Below, piece by piece: positions 40,186 through 44,967 of a stretch of DNA of 44,967 bases (its first letter is position 1; every line of letters begins with the position of its first letter). Source of the DNA: Lentibacillus jeotgali (GTDB lineage Bacteria; Bacillota; Bacilli; Bacillales; Amphibacillaceae); NCBI RefSeq assembly GCF_000224785.1, contig NZ_AGAV01000011.1:1-44967 (forward strand), written 5' to 3'. A program made the position numbers and the translations under genes. The notes under the pieces were generated by a model. That model did no database searches and was not told the origin of the DNA. It saw nothing but the letters and a program-made list of their open reading frames with translations.

Positions 40186-41931
40186 ATGTCAAGCAACCAG
40201 CAAACCATCCCTTCTGTTCTGGAAAGACGGCGAGCTTTAGAAGAACAATTTCCGGTATGGGAAAAAAATAGCCTTGCCACCCATTTTAAAAAGCAATGTC
40301 ACATGTATCATGATCGCCCGCTTATCGTGATGCCAGACCATGTTATGACGTATGGAGAAATGTGGAAGAGATCTTTTTTATATGCAAAGGCATTTCTTAG
40401 CATGGGGGTTAAACGTCGAGATCATGTTGCCATCCTGATGACTAATCATCCTGATTATCTTGCTTTGTTCACTGCTGCTTCCATTGTTGGAGCAGTTGTC
40501 GTTCCAATAAACACACAGCTTCGGGAGGAGGAATTAACTTATATCATCAGGCAATCTGATACGAATTGGTTGTTGTTCCATCAATTTTCAGGGAAGAAAA
40601 ACCATGCGGAAGTGATTAAAAGGATTGCCGAAAACCTTAACGCATCACCTAATAGTTATCTCAAACAGGTTGTTTGTATACCAAATGCAGATGCTCCCGT
40701 ACCAAATGGTTTTATCGGTTGGTCGGATTTTATTTCGGGAGCGGATACTGTTTCTGACTATGAGGTGGATCAACGGTGGCAGGAAGTAGATGAGCCTGAC
40801 GACTGTGTTGCGATTATTTATACGTCTGGTTCAACAGGATTGCCAAAAGGGGTAATGCTAACCGATGAAATGATGTTACGTTCGGGGTTTGCGACTTGTT
40901 TGAGTAGGGCTTATGAAGACGGCAGACGTATTTTCGCTCCATTACCTTTTTATCATGTCTATTTTCTTCAGGAAGGTCTGTTCGCGGTTTCATTTGTCGG
41001 CGGAACTATGGTCACCTGCCTTGGTTTTTCTCCATTGCAAGCCTTTGGGTTGATGGAAAAGTATCAAGTCCATGACTTTCTTGCAGTGCCATCCATGCTT
41101 GTCGCCATGTTGAATCGGTCCGAATGTAAAACGTTCCAGCTGGATCATCTATATGCACTTTTATGTTGTGCTGCTCCTTCTCCTGTACCACTTTGGAAAC
41201 GTGCTGTCGAAGCATTACAGGTAACGGAAATTGGGACAGGATGTGGGGGAACGGAGGCCTCTTCCACGACTATGCTGACTGAAATCGGTGATTCGCTGGA
41301 CATTATTTCCACGAAAGTCGGCAAAATCAAATTAGCTGGTGCAGCAGGTGATCCAGAATTTGGTTCTGCAAGTGTAATGTATAAAGTGATTGATCCGGAT
41401 ACCGGTGCTGATTTGCCAGAGGGGTCAGTTGGTGAACTTGCAGTGCGCGGGAATGTTGTTACTCCTGGATACTACAAAAACCCTGAGGAAACCGCCTTTG
41501 CAATCAATCATGACGGCTTCCTCCGTAGTGGGGACCTGGGTCAAATCGACAAACAGGGTTATATTCAGCTTTTTGGAAGAAGCAAGGATCTTTACAAAGT
41601 ATCTGGTGAAACGGTTGCTCCCAAAGAAATAGAAGACGTCATTTCGCTTCATTCAGCGGTTAACCAAGTGTATATCATCGGTGTTCCTGATAAATTGACA
41701 ACGGAAGCCGGTGCCGCCTTTATTGAATTAAAGCAGGGTGTTCACTGTACGAAGCGTGAAATCAGGGAATGGTGCAAAGAGCGCGTTGCCCGTTTTAAAA
41801 TCCCGCGTTATGTTTGGTTTGTTACAGCCAATGACTGGCCATTAACCGGAACGGGAAAGATTCAAAAATTCAAGCTGCAGACAATTGCCAAGGAAAAGTT
41901 GTCCAAACACGCCGAAGATTTTCTTATGTAA
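40186..41931 (+). CDS. Acyl-CoA synthetase/AMP-dependent ligase (ANL superfamily)
   Basis: 581 residues from ATG at 40186 with GGAGG 9 bases upstream, 64 bases after the ketosynthase. AMP-binding P-loop IIYTSGSTGLPKGVML, adenine motif GTGCGGTEASSTTML, the hinge DGFLRSGDLGQIDKQGYIQL, FGRSKDLYKVSGETVAPKEI, and the C-terminal catalytic Lys in PLTGTGKIQKFKL. It activates a carboxylic acid as acyl-AMP and probably transfers it to CoA. With the FabF-like protein it could prime a chain. The acid cannot be predicted. Confidence 0.9.
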   Translation: MSSNQQTIPSVLERRRALEEQFPVWEKNSLATHFKKQCHMYHDRPLIVMPDHVMTYGEMWKRSFLYAKAFLSMGVKRRDHVAILMTNHPDYLALFTAASIVGAVVVPINTQLREEELTYIIRQSDTNWLLFHQFSGKKNHAEVIKRIAENLNASPNSYLKQVVCIPNADAPVPNGFIGWSDFISGADTVSDYEVDQRWQEVDEPDDCVAIIYTSGSTGLPKGVMLTDEMMLRSGFATCLSRAYEDGRRIFAPLPFYHVYFLQEGLFAVSFVGGTMVTCLGFSPLQAFGLMEKYQVHDFLAVPSMLVAMLNRSECKTFQLDHLYALLCCAAPSPVPLWKRAVEALQVTEIGTGCGGTEASSTTMLTEIGDSLDIISTKVGKIKLAGAAGDPEFGSASVMYKVIDPDTGADLPEGSVGELAVRGNVVTPGYYKNPEETAFAINHDGFLRSGDLGQIDKQGYIQLFGRSKDLYKVSGETVAPKEIEDVISLHSAVNQVYIIGVPDKLTTEAGAAFIELKQGVHCTKREIREWCKERVARFKIPRYVWFVTANDWPLTGTGKIQKFKLQTIAKEKLSKHAEDFLM

Positions 41932-41935
41932 CTTG

Positions 41936-43160
41936 GGGACCTTATTTTTTTCCATTACTTCATCGGCCTGCATGCTTTTCAGGAAAAAGCACCGTTTGAT
42001 TCTTCCTCGATAACGCATTTCCGCAAGCGTTTTGACGTTGATTTTGTCAACGATCTCAATGAGCGTATCGTTGAAGGACAACAGAAAACAAAATCTCAAA
42101 AGCGGTCGAAACATGATCCATCGGATCATGATGATGGCCCTCCTTCTGCAACCGGAGGTGGATCAAGCCAGCCGAAAGGGAATCAGAATGAGCCATCGTC
42201 CAATCAGGGTAAGCTCTTGTTGGATGCCACTTGTGCTCCTTCAGATATTGCTTATCCGACCGATATAGGGTCACTGAATGAAGCCCGTGAAAAGCTTGAG
42301 AGTATCATCGATACACTTAATGGGCCATTGGTGGGCCAACAGCGTAAACCCCGCACGTATCGGCGTAGAGCGCGCAAACAGTATCTATCTCTGCCCAAAC
42401 AACGCAAGCCTAGTCCAGATAAAATCTGGAAAGGCATTCATCAGCAGCTAGGCTATGTTCGCCGTAACTTGAAACATGTTAGGATACTTACCATGGGGGC
42501 TGGTCTCCACAGGTTAAATAAAAAGAAATATCGAGATCTTCTGGTCATTCAAGAATTGTATCGCCAACAAGCCATCATGTTTGAAACAAAAAGCTCAAGC
42601 ATCGAAGACCGTATCGTCAGTATCAACTAACCCCATGTTCGTCCCGTTGTGCGTGGAAAGACAAACGCCCGTGTCGAATTTGGTGCCAAACTATCTGTCA
42701 GCCTCGTAGAAGGGTGTGCTTTTCTGGATGTGTTGTCGTGGGATCCCTATCACGAAGGCACCCGGTTGCGGGACTCGGTTCAAAAGTATCAAGAACGCCA
42801 TGGACATTATCCGGAGGCCGTATTAGCCGATACCATCTATCGGACACGCGAAAACCGTAAATACTGCAAGAAACGCAGAATTCGCCTGAGTGGTCCGAAG
42901 CTTGGCAGACCGTCCAGGATGAACAGATTAACGCGGCCCAAAAGCGGGTGGAGCGTCAGGATGTCTCCGAGCGGAACGCGATCGAAGGAAAATTTGGAGA
43001 AGGCAAGCGCACGTATGGGGTGGGTCTTATTTCAGCATGCCTTCAGGGCACAAGCGAGACAGCCATATCAATCAGTTTACTCATGATGAACATCGGAAAG
43101 ATCCTTCGGGGTTTTCGCTTTTTTGTTTATTTTCCATGTGACACTTTCAAGAAAAAATAA
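41936..43160 (+). pseudogene. Decayed IS1182/IS5-type transposase
   Basis: The N-terminus is missing; from about 41955 the frame reads HYFIGLHAFQEKAPFDSSS and HFRKRFDVDFVNDLNERIVE. It continues (42217-42630) to EDRIVSIN followed by a TAA in place of a sense codon, resumes HVRPVVRGKTNARVEFGAKL, and shifts frame near 42920 (...GRPSRMNR versus QDVSERNAIEGKFGEGKRTY). The catalytic DDE parts are split over frames. It bounds the ketosynthase pair on the right. Confidence 0.82.
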
Positions 43161-43346
43161 TCATCTTTACAGTATTTGAGTAATTGAATTTTTGTAACAC
43201 TGGTTATTCAGTAGACCCTAAGTAGCCCCTTTGTACTGCCAGTTGTCCTATTTGGATTAGCTACTAGAGCAAGCAAACCTATGGTATTGATAAAATAGAT
43301 GCCATGAATAAGTGAATTATAGATAGTTAGGTTGTTCAGTAACACC
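43161..43346. other. Non-coding gap
   Basis: No reading frame of note. cagtagaccctaagtagccc and gttcagtaacaccagc are ordinary AT-rich intergenic sequence leading to repeat 32. Confidence 0.4.
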
Positions 43347-43440
43347 AGCTTATATATCTGAAAAGATTGTTTCGGGCGCCATACCGGAATAAGACTTGCG
43401 CCGTTTTTGCTTATATACGAAGGGCCAGATTATGGAATAA
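43347..43440 (+). repeat. GGGCGC repeat, copy 32 (with upstream extension)
   Basis: agcttatatatctgaaaaga, ttgtttcGGGCGCC, ataccggaataagactt, GCGCC, gtttttgcttatatacgaag, ggccagattatggaata. Near-complete. Confidence 0.92.
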
Positions 43441-43479
43441 TGTCTTGTCCTTTTAAGTAAATATATCTTGGCCACTTTC

Positions 43480-43503
43480 CTTTCTTACAGAATTGTAAGA
43501 AAG
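43480..43503. promoter_or_regulatory. Palindromic operator-like site
   Basis: CTTTCTTAC, agaatt, GTAAGAAAG: a perfect 9-bp inverted repeat with a 6-base spacer, 79 bases before the gene at 43582. The spacing and symmetry look like a dimeric repressor site; the regulator is unknown. Confidence 0.5.
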
Positions 43504-43581
43504 AGGTAAGGTAAATCGATGTTACATAATCCTTCTTATCCTTTATTTTGAATTACAAATGCTTTGCAAGGAGGGTTTCCG

Positions 43582-43788
43582 TTGGAACAGATAACAATGA
43601 TCATTGCTTTGGTTTCATTAGGTGGATGCTTTGTTCTATTCTTGACCAGCATCTTAAATTTTCTTCAAAATGTCTTTTCTGAAAAACATAAAACATCCTT
43701 TTTGGGTAACAAGTGGACCAAGTCCGCATTAGGACTATTTGCTCTTTATATTGTAAGCTTTGCTGCATACATCTTCACCCAATTCTAG
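43582..43788 (+). CDS. Two-helix membrane protein, unknown
   Basis: 68 residues from TTG at 43582 with AAGGAGGG 8 bases upstream; the ATG-like codon at 43564 overlaps the site. Helices: ITMIIALVSLGGCFVLFLTS and WTKSALGLFALYIVSFAAYI, separated by a loop NVFSEKHKTSFLGNK. Possibly controlled by the palindrome at 43480. Single gene between repeats 32 and 33. Confidence 0.65.
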   Translation: MEQITMIIALVSLGGCFVLFLTSILNFLQNVFSEKHKTSFLGNKWTKSALGLFALYIVSFAAYIFTQF

Positions 43789-43811
43789 TTTATGTTGTAT
43801 ATAGTACCTTT

Positions 43812-43876
43812 AAGGGCGAAAAAACGGAATAGATGACAGGGTATAAAATCGCATTATTGGATGATTTTGCGGAATG
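43812..43876 (+). repeat. GGGCGC-type repeat, copy 33 (degenerate)
   Basis: taaGGGCGaaaaaacgg, aatagatgacagggtataaaa, tcgcattattggatg, attttgcggaatg. Core shortened; tail order kept. Confidence 0.5.
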
Positions 43877-43924
43877 AAATCATGTTAAAATTGAATCAGT
43901 GCTCACAGGTGTGGGGGTAGCCCA

Positions 43925-44491
43925 ATGAACGATACAGTCAAATGTCTGGTCAAAAAGGTGAAACAAGGAAACCAACTTGCTTTTAGTGAGTTAATCAAGC
44001 TCTACCAACATGAGGTTTACCGAATCTGTTTCCGACTAATCAGAAACCGCTATGAAGCAGAAGATCTTGCCCAAGAAGCCTTTTTGCGAGCTTATCAGAA
44101 CATTAACAGTCATGACAGCAATAAAAAATTTTCTTCCTGGTTATTCCGCATTGCCACAAATTTAACAATTGATCGGTTGAAAAAGAAAAAGCCGGATTAT
44201 TATTTAGATGCTGAAGTGGCTGGTGCGGAAGGTATGACGATGTATACCCGGATTCCTGACAATCATCAATTACCGGAGGATCAAGTAATCGGAATGGAAT
44301 TACAGGATACTGTACAGAAAGCAGTTTTTCAGTTAGCACCAGAATATCGCTCGGCCATTGTATTGAAATATATGGAAGATTTGTCACTGAGGGAGATTAG
44401 TGACATCATGCAGATTCCTATTGGAACGGTAAAAACAAGAGTGCACCGTGGTCGTGAAACATTATGCAAGCATTTAGAACCTGTACCATAA
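43925..44491 (+). CDS. ECF sigma factor, SigW-like
   Basis: 188 residues from ATG with GGGGGTAG upstream. Sigma-70 region 2: AEDLAQEAFLRAYQNINSHD, FSSWLFRIATNLTIDRLKKK; region 4: SLREISDIMQIPIGTVKTRV, HRGRETLCKHLE. The region PDYYLDAEVAGAEGMTMY closely matches B. subtilis SigW, the envelope-stress sigma factor for antimicrobial resistance. SigW is normally followed by its anti-sigma gene rsiW; here a terminator and no such gene follow. It directly follows a repeat, so it may be a cassette-borne paralogue of the chromosomal SigW. Confidence 0.9.
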   Translation: MNDTVKCLVKKVKQGNQLAFSELIKLYQHEVYRICFRLIRNRYEAEDLAQEAFLRAYQNINSHDSNKKFSSWLFRIATNLTIDRLKKKKPDYYLDAEVAGAEGMTMYTRIPDNHQLPEDQVIGMELQDTVQKAVFQLAPEYRSAIVLKYMEDLSLREISDIMQIPIGTVKTRVHRGRETLCKHLEPVP

Positions 44492-44578
44492 TTACGGGAT
44501 TCACTCACTACGTAGTAACCAGTAACAATAAAGTCGTTTTCCGCTCGTAATCGCTTGTTATGAATGTGAATCGAAAAA

Positions 44579-44626
44579 GATAGCTCCTCTCAAAGCATGT
44601 AACTCATGAAAGGAGCTATCTTTTTT
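44579..44626 (+). terminator. Rho-independent terminator after the SigW-like gene
   Basis: GATAGCTCCT and AGGAGCTATC form a 10-bp stem with a 22-base loop, followed by TTTTTT. It shows that the sigma gene is transcribed alone. Confidence 0.88.
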
Positions 44627-44900
44627 AAATGCCATCGCTCGATGGAAAGATGTCATTATACCGGACATTGTCATTGCAAAGTCCACAGTCTTTTATTCGT
44701 TTATTCAAAAGGGGGGGTACTACCTTTACTTATTATATCATATTCGATGCGGCTGTCGTATACATTTAACGGTAGTTATTTAGGAAAATACCATTTTCAT
44801 GGGGTAAATGGTACTGTTTACGCAAGATGGTTATTCAAAAAAAGGCGCGGTAATCGAAGTTCAATTTACAAACAAGATGATAATATGAACTCGTTGTGGG
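44627..44900. other. Gap without a recognised gene
   Basis: A long plus-strand frame here lacks a start with a site and looks random (Cys/His/Tyr-rich). TACCATTT, tcatggggt, AAATGGTA at 44789-44813 is an 8-bp inverted repeat that might be an operator. Confidence 0.4.
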
Positions 44901-44967
44901 TTGCGATTTATTATCATTACATTGGCAGCTGTATTTGGTTTTTTGAATAGATGTTTTAAGTCACACC
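44901..44967 (+). CDS. Possible start of a membrane protein, cut by window end
   Basis: TTG 44901 after GTTGTGGG begins a hydrophobic stretch RFIIITLAAVFGFLNRCFK and runs off the window. Only 22 codons are visible, so this is tentative. Confidence 0.25.
   Translation, partial: MRFIIITLAAVFGFLNRCFKSH

Noticed and set aside
44606-44950. 114-codon frame near the right end
   Set aside because: It begins in a terminator arm, has no ribosome binding site and an implausible Cys/His/Tyr-rich composition.
1-44967. CRISPR array
   Set aside because: The repeats are spaced by whole genes and diverge from each other; there are no uniform spacers and no cas genes.
1-44967. Tyrosine integrase (IntI or Xer-like) in the window
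   Set aside because: I looked for R...HxxR...Y patterns in all sizeable frames and found none; the only recombination enzymes are IS transposases and group II RTs.
1-44967. Classical integron attC sites
   Set aside because: No RYYYAAC / GTTRRRY pairs are seen at the expected positions of the repeats; the analogy is one of organisation only.

Overview
The DNA is AT-rich and looks like a low-GC Gram-positive of the family Bacillaceae, probably a halotolerant Virgibacillus/Lentibacillus/Oceanobacillus-type bacterium. The reasons are strong AGGAGG ribosome binding sites, many TTG and GTG starts, LipM-type lipoate assembly, a TPP riboswitch with thiW, Lin0512, YjcQ and DUF6366 family genes, and a SigW-type sigma factor. 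The genus is inference. No tRNA, rRNA or CRISPR array is visible. || LAYOUT. (1) 1-17350 is an accessory region of mostly single, short genes: small membrane proteins, lipoproteins, GNAT acetyltransferases, an FAD oxidoreductase, DJ-1/PfpI, YjcQ, Abi_C and HEPN proteins, a P-loop kinase. Between consecutive genes lies one copy of a roughly 60-75 bp repeat centred on GGGCGC. An IS4-family and an IS3-family element have landed here. (2) 17700-24575 is a housekeeping island without these repeats: promoter, TPP riboswitch and terminator, thiW-thiD-thiE(broken)-thiM-isochorismatase-Lin0512-tenA, then lipM-lipA. (3) 24740-29050 returns to one gene per repeat and ends with a MocR-type regulator on the minus strand. 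(4) 29206-37038 is a nest of mobile DNA: an IS21-family element, a 5'-truncated LtrA-type group II intron whose reverse transcriptase is broken by a ~410 bp insert and a frameshift, an ORF-less group II intron interrupted twice, and a complete second group II intron. (5) 37039-38400 is three more small membrane-protein cassettes. (6) 38862-41931 holds a FabF-like ketosynthase and an acyl-AMP ligase, followed by a decayed transposase. (7) 43340-44967 has two more repeat-bounded genes; the second is a SigW-like factor with no anti-sigma gene after it. || MAIN OBSERVATION. About 30 copies of the GGGCGC repeat are visible and all have the same orientation, even where the neighbouring gene is on the other strand. 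Each separates one gene (rarely two or three) from the next. The best copies can fold into nested hairpins. One gene-plus-repeat unit (DJ-1/PfpI) occurs twice, 6507 bp apart, and the duplicated block runs exactly from one GGGCGC to the next. An ORF-less group II intron sits at the same GGGCGC point in one repeat, and a second copy of it abuts the same phase of another. This resembles an integron cassette array with attC-like sites, but no integrase is present in the window and the repeat does not look like a classical attC. I consider it the best candidate here for an undescribed system: a same-orientation gene-cassette array in a Bacillaceae chromosome. Several cassette genes (Abi_C, HEPN, a membrane protein) carry single-nucleotide frameshifts.
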